From: Desulfolinea sp964487745
Lineage (GTDB): Bacteria; Chloroflexota; Anaerolineae; Anaerolineales; Villigracilaceae
Length of the DNA stretch: 64,000 nucleotides
Direction of reading: 5' to 3'
Assembly (NCBI GenBank): GCA_964487745.1
Contig: CAZASG010000009.1
Coordinates: 39,417-103,416, forward strand
The translations under genes and the position numbers were made by a program. Below the pieces are notes generated by a model, which did not search any database, was not told the DNA's origin, and saw nothing but the letters and a program-made list of their open reading frames with translations. Of the stretch, positions 43,059-52,261 are shown in pieces. Every line of letters starts with the position of its first letter. Position 1 is the stretch's first letter.

Positions 43059-44183
43059 ATGAAATCTTATACTGGTTCCGATTGGAACACCCTAATCACC
43101 CAATTGCCCAATGCCCACTTCCTTCAAACGACAGAATGGGCGCAGGTCAAAGCCAAATATGGTTGGGAGCCGATGCCTTTTGTCTGGCACGAAGGCGATG
43201 ACGTTGTCGCCGCTGCAATGATACTCAAGCGTGCCCTCCCCATTCGTGGATTTTCCGCTCGGTTGAGCGTATTCTATGCGCCGAAGGGGCCACTTATGGA
43301 TTGGGAGAATGAATCTCTCCGAGAGCGCGTACTTGGCGATTTGCAGGCTTTTGCCAAAAAGCAGGGAGCGATCTTTTTGAAGCTTGATCCTGATGTTGTT
43401 TTGGGGACGGGGATTCCTGATAGTGAAGATGGCGAACCACAGGTTGTTGGAGAAAACTGGCAAAAAACGCTGAAAAAACGTGGCTGGTGCTACTCGGATG
43501 ATCAAATCCAATTCCGTAATACCGTTCTCGTTGACCTAACTGAACCCGAAGACGACATCCTGATGCGCATGAAATCGAAGACGCGTTATAACATCCGTTT
43601 ATCAGGGCGCAAAGGTGTTGTTGTGCGTGTAGGCACTCCAGATGATTGGGCAACGCTATACAAAATGTACGCAGAAACCAGCGTCCGTGATGGCTTCGCC
43701 ATTCGTGATGAAAATTATTACAAAACCGTCTGGTCTACTTTCAACCTTGAACCTTCAATCTTAAACCTTCCTCTTGCAGAGCCATTGATCGCCGAAGTGG
43801 ACGGCGAACCCGTTGCCGCCATCTTCGTCTTCTACTTTGCCGAGCGAGCCTACTACGTCTACGGGATGTCCACGACGAAGCACCGCAACAAAATGCCGAC
43901 CTATCTCCTTCAATGGGAAGCGATGAAACGCGCCAAAGAACGTGGTTGCACGACCTACGATCTCTGGGGCGCACCCGAAATATTCGACGAAAGCGATTCG
44001 ATGTGGGGCGTCTTCCGCTTCAAGCATGGACTGGGAGGAGAGGTTGTCCGAACGCTCGGCGCGTGGGATTATGCCCCAAATCCGCTTTGGTATGGGCTTT
44101 ACACAAATGTCATTCCACGAGTGTTGGATCTGATGCGTTCGAGGGGGAAGAGAAAAGCGAAAAAAATGATGAGTGACGAGTGA
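43059..44183 (+). CDS. FemAB-like peptidoglycan-bridge transferase, copy 2
   Basis: This 374-aa paralogue of the upstream gene has the same blocks: HFLQTTEWAQVKAKYGWEP (about 20-38), ILMRMKSKTRYNIRLSGRKGVVVR (about 167-190), HRNKMPTYLLQWEAMKRAKERGCTTYDLWG and MWGVFRFKHGLGGEV. It is longer by about 50 residues, mainly through insertions around 55-80 and 225-240. The stop codon lies inside a dispersed repeat, which supplies the last residues MMSDE. No ribosome site precedes the ATG. Duplicate FemAB genes usually act on successive bridge residues (family knowledge); that is a possible division of labour here. Confidence 0.85.
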   Translation: MKSYTGSDWNTLITQLPNAHFLQTTEWAQVKAKYGWEPMPFVWHEGDDVVAAAMILKRALPIRGFSARLSVFYAPKGPLMDWENESLRERVLGDLQAFAKKQGAIFLKLDPDVVLGTGIPDSEDGEPQVVGENWQKTLKKRGWCYSDDQIQFRNTVLVDLTEPEDDILMRMKSKTRYNIRLSGRKGVVVRVGTPDDWATLYKMYAETSVRDGFAIRDENYYKTVWSTFNLEPSILNLPLAEPLIAEVDGEPVAAIFVFYFAERAYYVYGMSTTKHRNKMPTYLLQWEAMKRAKERGCTTYDLWGAPEIFDESDSMWGVFRFKHGLGGEVVRTLGAWDYAPNPLWYGLYTNVIPRVLDLMRSRGKRKAKKMMSDE

Positions 44184-44218
44184 TTTTTATTTCTCACTCG
44201 TCACTCACTACTTTCCAC
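44169..44218. repeat. Dispersed heptad palindrome spanning the FemAB stop codon
   Basis: GAGTGACGAGTGA (44171-44183) and TCACTCGTCACTC (44194-44206) form a perfect 13-bp stem with a 10-base loop; the TGA at 44181-44183 is inside the left arm. This is the second copy of the family at 39926. Confidence 0.75.
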
Positions 44219-44245
44219 TTTCTATGAATTTGAACGGAGCCTAAA

Positions 44246-45214
44246 ATGAAAATGCCTCCCCGACTAAAATTCGCCCATCTCCCAACCCCTATTGAACACC
44301 TCCCTCGTCTTTCCGAGCATCTCGGTGGGGCGCAGGTCTATGTGAAGCGTGACGACCAAACAGGTCTCGCTTTTGGTGGGAACAAGACGCGCAAACTGGA
44401 ATTTCTCGTTGCAGAAGCACAGGCGCAGGGCACGAAGACGCTTATCTCCGGCGGGGCGGCGCAATCGAATCATTGTCGTCAGACGGCTGCTGCGGCGGCA
44501 CGTTATGGTTTTGATTGCATCCTTGTCTTGACGGGAGAAGAGCCGGAGCAGCCGTCTGCAAACCTTCTTTTGGATAAGCTCTTTGGTGCCCGTATTGTCT
44601 GGGTTGCGGACAGGAACGACCGTGACCGAATCCTGGCTGCCACTTATGAGCAGAATCTCGCCGAGGGCGGGGAGCCTTATCTCGTCCCCTATGGTGGCTC
44701 CAGCCCGACAGGAGCGTTGGGTTATGCTTTTGCGATGGAAGAGTTGATGAAACAAGATTCATCTTTCGACTGGATTGTCTTCGGCACATCCTCGGGTGGT
44801 ACACATGCCGGACTGACTTTGGGCAAGAAGCTTTTCGGCTTCGATGGACAGATTCTCGGCATTAGCATTGACGAAGATGATAACTGGCTCAAAGAGCATG
44901 TTTCGGCTTTGGCATCGGATGCTTCTGAATTAGCTGGAGAGCGAATTGAGTTTGGTTTGGATGATGTCCGAGCAACAGATGCCTATTGTAAACCTGGCTA
45001 CGGTGTTCTGACCGACCTTGAGCGTGAAGCTGTTCAGCTATTTGCCAAATACGAAGGAGTACTTCTCGATCCTGTATACACAGGCAGAGCGGTGGGCGGG
45101 ATGATAGATCTCATGCGCAAAGGCTTCTTCAAATCCACCGAAAAGGTGCTATTCTGGCATACGGGTGGCACGCCGAGCCTTTTTGCGGATAAATATCAAG
45201 CTAATATGTTGTGA
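44246..45214 (+). CDS. PLP-dependent D-cysteine desulfhydrase / ACC deaminase family enzyme
   Basis: This 322-aa enzyme has the fold type II tryptophan-synthase-beta-like layout. The PLP lysine is in GGNKTRKLEFL (lysine about 48). AAQSNHCRQTAAAAA (about 70-84) precedes a phosphate-binding TSSGGTHAGLTLG (about 183-195). The DcyD/ACC deaminase group deaminates D-cysteine, 1-aminocyclopropane-1-carboxylate or related amino acids. GGAG lies 7-10 bases before the ATG at 44246. It ends the glycan locus but is likely metabolic. Confidence 0.85.
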   Translation: MKMPPRLKFAHLPTPIEHLPRLSEHLGGAQVYVKRDDQTGLAFGGNKTRKLEFLVAEAQAQGTKTLISGGAAQSNHCRQTAAAAARYGFDCILVLTGEEPEQPSANLLLDKLFGARIVWVADRNDRDRILAATYEQNLAEGGEPYLVPYGGSSPTGALGYAFAMEELMKQDSSFDWIVFGTSSGGTHAGLTLGKKLFGFDGQILGISIDEDDNWLKEHVSALASDASELAGERIEFGLDDVRATDAYCKPGYGVLTDLEREAVQLFAKYEGVLLDPVYTGRAVGGMIDLMRKGFFKSTEKVLFWHTGGTPSLFADKYQANML

Positions 45215-45513
45215 GATTATGTGGTTGAATCTTGCAAACCTTGAATAAATTTGCCTTAGCGTAACTTATTTTGTACAATATCATTGTGGAGCAGGAAACA
45301 AAAGAGAGGTGGTGTAAGAATCTCAGATTATAAAACGAAGTTTCTGAACATTGTGCTTTCATTGGTAACAGTCTTTTGTGGGAGGCATTGATTCTATGAT
45401 TTGATTTGGTCGCTTGTCCCGATGAGTGATGGGAGAAGTCATTGATGAGCCAATAGCGAAACCGGCCTGTGAGGTCGGTTATTTGTTTAAAGGGTAGTCC
45501 TTGGAGGGACGAA
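45215..45513 (+). other. Non-coding leader before the PKD protein
   Basis: This 299-bp gap has no coding sequence I can support. It contains a short hairpin TCCC/GGGA (45417-45434) and AACCGGCC/GGTCGGTT (45460-45480) followed by TTATTTGTTT, then the ribosome site TTGGAGGGACGAA and the ATG at 45514. The second hairpin plus T-rich stretch just before a ribosome site could be a regulatory switch, but no known riboswitch motif was recognised. Confidence 0.4.
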
Positions 45514-47670
45514 ATGAATAAAAAGCTCAACTTGAAAAAAATCCGCTCTCGACAATTAGTATTCACAACTTTGATTGCGTTGCTGCTAGTTGTTAGTCTG
45601 CTAATTACCCCGGCAGCATCTGTAGCAGCAAATGGAGGCTCAGAATGGACCTTTGTTACCATTCCTGATTTACCTGAAGGTGCAAGGATAGGAAGTCTAT
45701 GGACAGATGGCCCAAGTAATGTTTATGCTTGGGCAGATGTAAATGATCCACGAGGTACCTATCTATACCACTGGAATGGATTGGTTTGGACACAAGAACT
45801 TTCTTTACCCGGGTATTATTATGGAAAAATACACGGCAACAGCGCAGATGATATTTTTGTGGCAGCATCCTGTCCATTTACCGATTGTACAGGATTTGAG
45901 CGGCCTCGCATGTTCCGCTTTGATGGCGTATCCTGGCAAGAACAAACTCTTCCGTCCGAAGTCGGATCCATGATTAGGGATATCTCTGGGGTGCCGGGCG
46001 AAGTTCAGGTAGCAGTAGAGGGGTATCCTAATAAATTTCCCAACTTTATCCTCCGTTATGACTATGGTAGTAATACGTGGAGCCATATTTTTACTACATC
46101 GCTCCTTACCTACGTAAAGTCAATGTATTTTTTGGCTGCTGACGAGGCGTATTACACTGCTTGTTGGGGTCATGCCCGCTGGAATGGCTCTACTTGGGAA
46201 GAAAAAAAGGAATTCGATTTCTGTGATTTAAGCGATTTATGGGGTACCCGTGATGATCTAGGGCAACTTCACCTGTATACAGTGGGGAAAAACAATTTCG
46301 CAAATGGCGTACGGGTATGGAAATATACCGAAAATACCACCCCCGCCCTGCTCGGAACCTTTGGCAGCAAATGTGGTTTTGTGTTTGGAGACCCGGTTAA
46401 TGGTTCCTATATATGTGGCGGTGTATATCATATTGGCGGGGCAACCGGGGTTTGGGGTTCAGCTTGGAACGACGTATATGTTGTCGGGGCTTTAGCCTCA
46501 GGTAGCGACCTTGAAAGGTTTGGGCGCATCTATCATTATGATGGCGCCGCATGGCAAGAAATAACACCGTTTGATGTAATTCCATACGCTCAAAGTGTAG
46601 GGGGGAGTGGTCCAGGTAATGTTTGGGTTGGACTAGGAGATGGACGCTTGTTACGTTATGGAGTGGTGAATCAACCTCCAATTGCTGATGCAGGTGGACC
46701 TTACGCGGTTGATGAAGGAAGTATAGTTGGCTTGGATGCATCGGGCTCGACTGATCCCGACGATAATATTGTGCTCTATGAATGGGATCTGGATAATAAT
46801 GGTGAGTACGCTGATGCCAGCGGAGTGACAGCCGATGTGAGTTTCGATGATAACGGCATCTACAGTGTTGGTGTGAAAGTCACGGATGAATATGACGAGT
46901 TTGACACGGATACGGCGGTGGTTACCGTTCTAAATGTCGCCCCAAGCATTGAAACGCTCGTCGCACCAGATGATCCAAGACAGATTGGCACCACTGTCGA
47001 AACCAGCGCTACCTTCACCGACTCCGGTGTGCTTGATACCCATACTGCGACTTGGGATTGGGGTGATGAGACAACCAGTGCAGGTGTGGTTGATGGCTAC
47101 GATGTCAGCGGTTTACATGTCTACGATACCCCTGGTGTATACACGGTCACTCTCACTGTTGTAGATAATGATGGTGGAGCCGCCGCAGCAGATTTTCAGT
47201 ATGTAGTTGTTTATGACCCGGAAGGTGGTTTTGTTACCGGCGGAGGGTGGATTTGGTCACCTGCAGGAGCTTATACCCCCGATCCCTTGTTGACAGGGAA
47301 GGCGACCTTTGGATTTGTGTCCAAGTATAAAAAGGGTGCTACTATTCCAACCGGTCAAACAGAATTTCAGTTTCATGCTGGAGATTTGAATTTCAAGAGC
47401 ACCTCTTACGAGTGGTTGGTTATCGCCGGAGCACGCGCGCAATATAAAGGGGTTGGTACTATCAATGGTGAAGGTGAATACCGCTTCATGCTGACTGCAA
47501 TAGACGGCCAGATAAATGGTGGCGGCGGTTTTGACAAGTTCCGCATTAAGATTTGGGATGCTGTTACGGACCAAATCATCTACGATAATCAGCCAGGAAT
47601 GTTAGATGATGGTGAGCCTTCCACAATTCTCGAAGGAGGTTCTATTGTTATTCATCAGGCTAAAAAATAG
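45514..47670 (+). CDS. Secreted PKD-domain surface protein
   Basis: This 718-aa secreted protein has a signal peptide (basic start, hydrophobic 19-38, cleavage near AASVAA). A repeated beta-sheet region (about 45-385) has Trp-rich WNG/WNGSTWEE motifs reminiscent of a beta-propeller. Two PKD domains follow (about 395-480 and 485-575; ADAGGPY, YEWDLDNNG, then TWDWGDE, YDTPGVYTVTLTV). The C-terminal region (about 585-718, GFVTGGGWIWSP... to IVIHQAKK) is typical of the post-COAP-1-type domain. The start is at 45514, with GGAGG just upstream. It is probably an adhesin or part of the outer layer; no catalytic site is seen. Confidence 0.85.
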   Translation: MNKKLNLKKIRSRQLVFTTLIALLLVVSLLITPAASVAANGGSEWTFVTIPDLPEGARIGSLWTDGPSNVYAWADVNDPRGTYLYHWNGLVWTQELSLPGYYYGKIHGNSADDIFVAASCPFTDCTGFERPRMFRFDGVSWQEQTLPSEVGSMIRDISGVPGEVQVAVEGYPNKFPNFILRYDYGSNTWSHIFTTSLLTYVKSMYFLAADEAYYTACWGHARWNGSTWEEKKEFDFCDLSDLWGTRDDLGQLHLYTVGKNNFANGVRVWKYTENTTPALLGTFGSKCGFVFGDPVNGSYICGGVYHIGGATGVWGSAWNDVYVVGALASGSDLERFGRIYHYDGAAWQEITPFDVIPYAQSVGGSGPGNVWVGLGDGRLLRYGVVNQPPIADAGGPYAVDEGSIVGLDASGSTDPDDNIVLYEWDLDNNGEYADASGVTADVSFDDNGIYSVGVKVTDEYDEFDTDTAVVTVLNVAPSIETLVAPDDPRQIGTTVETSATFTDSGVLDTHTATWDWGDETTSAGVVDGYDVSGLHVYDTPGVYTVTLTVVDNDGGAAAADFQYVVVYDPEGGFVTGGGWIWSPAGAYTPDPLLTGKATFGFVSKYKKGATIPTGQTEFQFHAGDLNFKSTSYEWLVIAGARAQYKGVGTINGEGEYRFMLTAIDGQINGGGGFDKFRIKIWDAVTDQIIYDNQPGMLDDGEPSTILEGGSIVIHQAKK

Positions 47671-47700
47671 ACTTTCTTGAATTGAGGTAAAGAAACGCAT

Positions 47701-47726
47701 AAGAGCCAGCCGTACGGCTGGCTCTT
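47701..47726. terminator. Perfect palindrome between convergent genes
   Basis: AAGAGCCAGCCGT/ACGGCTGGCTCTT, a 26-bp perfect inverted repeat with no loop bases. It lies between the convergent PKD and SAM hydrolase genes and could end both transcripts, though the T-tracts are weak. Confidence 0.6.
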
Positions 47727-47729
47727 AGC

Positions 47730-48509
47730 CTAAAAACTAATTCTTACACCATCCCCAACTTTCACCTTCAGCCTTTTCGCTGCATTTCCGTTTACAATCG
47801 CGACTTCGAGATAGCCACCGCTGTCGCCTAGAGCGACCAGCGTTCCGGCATCGCAATGACCGTAGGATTTGACCAATCCAGCGATCTCTTCTCCAGAGAT
47901 ACGGATTTTGGCATTTGCGTCCACTTTGTCCACGCGCAGGTTGGTGCGGATATTGCCGAAATGATCGATCAGTGTGATGTGCGCTATCCAACCTGTGTCC
48001 GTTTTTTGGGGAACGGGCATATCCAAACGAATGGGGTTGTCGATAGGTGTACCAAGCTTTTCAAGCGGAACGCCTGCTGCCAAATGAGCGCCAACGGGTG
48101 CGAAGAGATCGCGTCCATGGAAGGTACCGGTGATGCTCTTTAGCCAGTAGTCGGGATTATCGAGCGCGACGAATTTTAACGGTAACTGCTCGGTTTCGGC
48201 ATCCTGTATGAGCGGCGTGAGCAAGCCGTTATCAGGTACGACATACGTTTGCGTCCCCAATTGGGCCGCTATCGCACGGCGCGCCGTCCCCACGCCCGGG
48301 TCCACCACCGCAACGTGGACTGTTCCATCCGGGAAAAATGGCGCAACCCGTGAGAGAACAACCGCGCCTTGTTGGATATTCTGGGGTTCTATATGGTGAG
48401 AAAGGTCGGCGATTTTCACGTCCGGGCAGACGCCCCAGATCACGCCTTTCATCACGCCAATGAATCCGTCTTGCGCTCCGAAGTCGGTCAATAATGTCAG
48501 AATGCCCAT
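47730..48509 (-). CDS. SAM hydrolase (adenosine-forming), DUF62 family
   Basis: This 259-aa enzyme belongs to the DUF62/chlorinase-fluorinase fold. Known members without halide chemistry hydrolyse S-adenosylmethionine to adenosine and methionine. Visible motifs are LLTDFGAQDGFIGVMKGV (6-23), IADLSHHIEPQN (about 33-44), VAVVDPGVGTARRA (about 67-80, catalytic Asp/Arg region) and the His-containing TGTFHGRDLFAPVGAHLA (about 127-144). The halogenase-specific loop is absent. AGGAG precedes the ATG, and TATACT at 48539-48534 may be its -10. Confidence 0.9.
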   Translation of the reverse strand: MGILTLLTDFGAQDGFIGVMKGVIWGVCPDVKIADLSHHIEPQNIQQGAVVLSRVAPFFPDGTVHVAVVDPGVGTARRAIAAQLGTQTYVVPDNGLLTPLIQDAETEQLPLKFVALDNPDYWLKSITGTFHGRDLFAPVGAHLAAGVPLEKLGTPIDNPIRLDMPVPQKTDTGWIAHITLIDHFGNIRTNLRVDKVDANAKIRISGEEIAGLVKSYGHCDAGTLVALGDSGGYLEVAIVNGNAAKRLKVKVGDGVRISF

Positions 48510-48565
48510 GCTGGCAACTCCTTTTTTGATGGTAGTATAAAGTATATTTATTTAACGAGGTGGCT

Positions 48566-51130
48566 ATGTCTGAAACTGAGCGAACCCCAATAGAAATTCT
48601 CTCTGAAATTCAAGCTGATTTACAAGCCGCGAAAGCTGATGAGCGCCAAGCTGCACTCAAGGCTTTGAGCGAACTGGCTTACAGCAACGCTGCAATTTTG
48701 CGCTTGATCGAAAAGCTGGCGCTGAGGGATCGCAGCAAAAGCGTGCGTGAAGGGGCTCTGGAGCTTTTAGAAACGCCGCTTTATCAGCGAATTCAGGCAC
48801 GTCGGTCGGAATTGCCGGAGCGCTCGCGCCGCATGATCGTGGATGAGATTGCCATCTGGGAAGAGGATGGGCTGCTGGATGAGACACGCGCTAAACTCCT
48901 GCGCGGACGCTACGCCTTTGACCTGAAGCCTGCTCCCGCTAAAAAAATAGCTGTTCAGCCCGAGCGGCAGAACGATAAACCCAAAGCCACTTTGGCGCAA
49001 ACCCTCGTCAGCGAGACGAGTATTAAAGTAGCCTTGTACCTGGGGGCTTTTTTCATCATCGCTGCGGCGGCAATTTTTGCCGCTATCTTTGAAGCTCTGC
49101 GCCTGCCGATTTTACTCTTCTTCACCGCAGTTTTTGGTGGGGGTTCGTTGGTGCTGAAAAAGAAACTGCCGCAACCGAGTTTTACACTCTTTATTATCTT
49201 CTCGGTACTCCTGCCAATTAACTTCAGCGTCATTGCCGATCTGCTCAGTTTGGATAGCCAAGGGAGTTCTGTTTACTGGATGCTTGTCTACCTCTTGATG
49301 ACGGGCATCTGGGTTTTTGCGACCTGGCTTTTCCGTTCGCGTTTCTTCAGCCTGATATCGTTGGCTGCATTGAATATTGCAGTCTTCAATCTCGTGAATA
49401 TTTTCGGGAATGCCATGCCCGCTGAGCTATATTTGCTGCTTTTTTCTTTTTCGAGTTTGATCGGATTGGGAGCTGTCAGGCAACTCGAAAATTGGCAGGA
49501 TGAAGCCTTCTCGCGGCCGCTTTTTTTGCTAACTCAGGCGCAGGAATTGATGCTGTTACTAATTTCCTTTGTTGTTTTTCTTTTCCGCTACGATGATCCT
49601 CGTTTTGAGAATGGTTGGTGGCTGGCAACAACCACAGTTTGGTGGCTTGGGGCAGCTTTCTATATTTGGAGCGACTGGCTCAAGAAGGGTATGATTTCCC
49701 GCATACTGGCGGTGATCGCAATGATGCCGCTTGCCTGGTTATTTCTCAATTCCTTTGATGCGAATGAATCGATCCAGGCAATTTCATTCATAGTCTGGGG
49801 CACCCTTTTTGCATTGAGTGGTGAAGCACTGTTTTCGAAAAAGGAAGGTACATTTCATGATTATGGCGAATTGCTTATCATCGGAGCCATTCCGCTTGTT
49901 GGTATTTCCGTCGGGCTTGGGGTTGATCATACTGAAATCTTAGGCTTTGTGCTCTCCCTGGGCGTTGCCATTCTTTATACTCTTTTGAGCATCTACCGCA
50001 CTCGCATGTTCACATGGGCTTATGCGCTACTTGCCTTGCTCGTAGCCTATTTCCTCTTTTATGAATTAGATTTCATGCGCAATCGTGAAGTTTTTTACGG
50101 CTTTAAGTTGCTCATCCCGAGTGTTTTGTTGCTCTTGCCAGACATCTTCCTCGAAAATGACTTCAAGATCAACCTTGCGTGGCGTTTACCGCCGCGCCTG
50201 ATCGGTGCATTTTGGGTGTTGATCAACGTGATCGCTATTTTGGATGTTTCCAGCTGGGAGCTTTGGAAGAGCGCCCTAATATTTGGTGTCTATGCTCTTT
50301 TGGGGATGGGATATGCCCTGCGCTACTTCCCCGAATATGCTTACAATGCCAATGCTGCCTTGGCCTTGATGATAATTTACATCTTGCGCAGTCAGAATGC
50401 GGAACACTGGATCGCTCCGCTCATTTCGTTAGCGGTACTATTCTATATTGCTGGCACAGGACTTGATCGCTTCGGACGCAGCCGCTGGGCGCGAGTCTAC
50501 ACGATCAGCGGCTTGGTGCTTGGGGGCTTGGTTGCCATCTCCGCCCCCTTTGAAGATCTGGGCGTTATTAAAAGTATCCCGGTTGTCATAACAGCGGGGC
50601 TTTTCACCATAGAGGCCTTTCGCAAACGCAACCTTTGGCTCGGTTTCCCTGCGAACGCTTTTTACCTGATGGCGTACTTCATGATCCTGATCAATTTCGA
50701 AGTCGATCAGCCGCAATTCTATTCCGTTGGCGCAGCCGCGCTGGGGATGCTGATGCATTATCTCCTCGTGCGGGCTGGCAGCAAGACCAGTGCCTTTGTC
50801 ACGGGGATGCTCTCTCAGATTGTTTTGCTTTCCACAACTTATGTGCAGATCATCTCCGAAGAGCAGTTGATCTACTTTGCTGTGCTTTTCTTCCAGGCAT
50901 TGGCGGTTCTAATCTACGGGATCATCATCCGTTCACGGAGTATGGTCGTCACGCCGATCATTTTTCTTGTTCTCGGCGTGTTGACAGTCACCTTCAATCT
51001 CCTTGGCGAATTCAGCATCTTCCTGATCGGTTGTACAGGTCTGCTCCTGCTGATGTTCGGGATCGGTGCCTTGCTCCTGCGCGAGAGATTTGCATCCCTG
51101 CGTGAGCAGCTAGATGACTGGAATGCGTAA
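48566..51130 (+). CDS. Very large multi-pass membrane protein with HEAT-like N-terminus (DUF2157-like)
   Basis: This 854-aa protein has a soluble helical N-terminus (1-120). Residues 5-70 look like a HEAT repeat pair and 85-110 (VDEIAIWEEDGLLDETRAKLLRGRY) resemble the short motif at the start of DUF2157 proteins. About 24 closely spaced helices then run to the end with few loops, including lysine-rich short turns. No catalytic motif is seen. An ACGAGG ribosome site precedes ATG 48566, so that start is used instead of the GTG at 48560. Function unknown; such repeated helices occur in glycan polymerases or uncharacterised transport proteins. Confidence 0.75.
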   Translation: MSETERTPIEILSEIQADLQAAKADERQAALKALSELAYSNAAILRLIEKLALRDRSKSVREGALELLETPLYQRIQARRSELPERSRRMIVDEIAIWEEDGLLDETRAKLLRGRYAFDLKPAPAKKIAVQPERQNDKPKATLAQTLVSETSIKVALYLGAFFIIAAAAIFAAIFEALRLPILLFFTAVFGGGSLVLKKKLPQPSFTLFIIFSVLLPINFSVIADLLSLDSQGSSVYWMLVYLLMTGIWVFATWLFRSRFFSLISLAALNIAVFNLVNIFGNAMPAELYLLLFSFSSLIGLGAVRQLENWQDEAFSRPLFLLTQAQELMLLLISFVVFLFRYDDPRFENGWWLATTTVWWLGAAFYIWSDWLKKGMISRILAVIAMMPLAWLFLNSFDANESIQAISFIVWGTLFALSGEALFSKKEGTFHDYGELLIIGAIPLVGISVGLGVDHTEILGFVLSLGVAILYTLLSIYRTRMFTWAYALLALLVAYFLFYELDFMRNREVFYGFKLLIPSVLLLLPDIFLENDFKINLAWRLPPRLIGAFWVLINVIAILDVSSWELWKSALIFGVYALLGMGYALRYFPEYAYNANAALALMIIYILRSQNAEHWIAPLISLAVLFYIAGTGLDRFGRSRWARVYTISGLVLGGLVAISAPFEDLGVIKSIPVVITAGLFTIEAFRKRNLWLGFPANAFYLMAYFMILINFEVDQPQFYSVGAAALGMLMHYLLVRAGSKTSAFVTGMLSQIVLLSTTYVQIISEEQLIYFAVLFFQALAVLIYGIIIRSRSMVVTPIIFLVLGVLTVTFNLLGEFSIFLIGCTGLLLLMFGIGALLLRERFASLREQLDDWNA

Positions 51131-51166
51131 TGCAAAATAGCTGAAAGAGATTTAGCTTTTTAGAAT

Positions 51167-52258
51167 TTATTTCCCCATTAGTTCTTCATAAATTTTAAGA
51201 TGTCTTTCAATGGCTACTTCAGTAGCAAATACATTGCTAATATGTTTGTATCCAGCTTCGCCTTGCGTACGCCAACGATCGTTTTCAAGTAGCCATTTTA
51301 ATCCTTGCTCAAAATTATCATTTTGTGCAAAATAGCCGAAGCGAGAGGCAAATTGATCAGGGTTAACAGAACTTAGTATCGCTGTTTTATGCGCCAAAGC
51401 TTCAATAAAAGAGTTTGGTAAGCCTTCGCGTGCAGCAGTATTAATTAGTATCCAGCTTTTTTGATAGATATTAGTTAGAGTTTCGTTGTCAAATTGATTG
51501 AGCATCCCCGTCATTTCAAGATTGGGTATCTTAGCATATCCTTTTCGTAGTGCAATGTCCCATTTCGTATCGTGGCTTTTTCCTGCAGCTATAAAGTGAA
51601 TATGGGGGAATTTCTTTGCAAGATTAAAGAAAAGTTCAGGTCGTTTTCTTCTGTCCCAACGGGCTACAAAGCAAACGGTCGGTTTCTTAGCTTTTTTTAT
51701 TTCTTTTTCAGAGGAGACATCAATAGGAGTTGGCAAGAAAGCAGGGTGATATAGCAGATGGTAGCGTTCGTAGGCTTTTTCTTGAACAACTCCGGATGCT
51801 GCAAATACTCGAGTGGCATCTTGAACAGCTTTAGCAACCAAGAAATTATCCTCATAAAGTCTGTTTTTTAGTACTTGTAGACGGTTTCTAGTGGGTAGGC
51901 TGCTTTCTATCTTCCAATCTAAATCATTTCTTGTGTCACGGCATGTTACTATGTGCGCTTTATGAGGCATAAACCACTGTGCTAAAAAAGTGCTAAAGGA
52001 TGGCTCTTGTGAATGATAAATATTAGCGTTTATTTGCTTTATTATTCTTTTTATAGCGAAAGGATTATTTGGTGGAAACCCGTACACACTAATTCCATCA
52101 AGATTTTCATATGGTTTTTGCCCTTCACGTCTAGGAATAATCGCGCTAACTTTAATTCCTCTTTTGACTAGTTCTTTACCTATAGTGCGTGTTGCGCGCC
52201 CAAAGCCGCCGTACTTTCCCCACGCAAAAATTTCTACTGAGATGAAACAAATATGCAT
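51167..52258 (-). CDS. Family 4 glycosyltransferase
   Basis: This 363-aa GT-B fold retaining glycosyltransferase has MHICFISVEIFAWGKYGGFG at the start. The nucleotide-sugar-binding C-domain contains CFVARWDRRKRPELF (about 198-212) and REGLPNSFIEALAHKTAILSS, with the family E(x7)E. AT-rich codon use differs from the flanking genes. It is the last gene of the AT-rich minus-strand glycan set and starts 3 bp after the flippase-like gene. Confidence 0.9.
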   Translation of the reverse strand: MHICFISVEIFAWGKYGGFGRATRTIGKELVKRGIKVSAIIPRREGQKPYENLDGISVYGFPPNNPFAIKRIIKQINANIYHSQEPSFSTFLAQWFMPHKAHIVTCRDTRNDLDWKIESSLPTRNRLQVLKNRLYEDNFLVAKAVQDATRVFAASGVVQEKAYERYHLLYHPAFLPTPIDVSSEKEIKKAKKPTVCFVARWDRRKRPELFFNLAKKFPHIHFIAAGKSHDTKWDIALRKGYAKIPNLEMTGMLNQFDNETLTNIYQKSWILINTAAREGLPNSFIEALAHKTAILSSVNPDQFASRFGYFAQNDNFEQGLKWLLENDRWRTQGEAGYKHISNVFATEVAIERHLKIYEELMGK

Positions 52259-52261
52259 TCT

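Noticed and set aside
39926..44218. CRISPR-like arrays from heptad repeats
   Set aside because: The units are 7-16 bp palindromic, not separated by unique spacers of constant size, and no cas genes are near.
45215..45513. Cyclic di-GMP riboswitch before the PKD protein
   Set aside because: The hairpin AACCGGCC/GGTCGGTT looks suggestive but the conserved GEMM core was not found.
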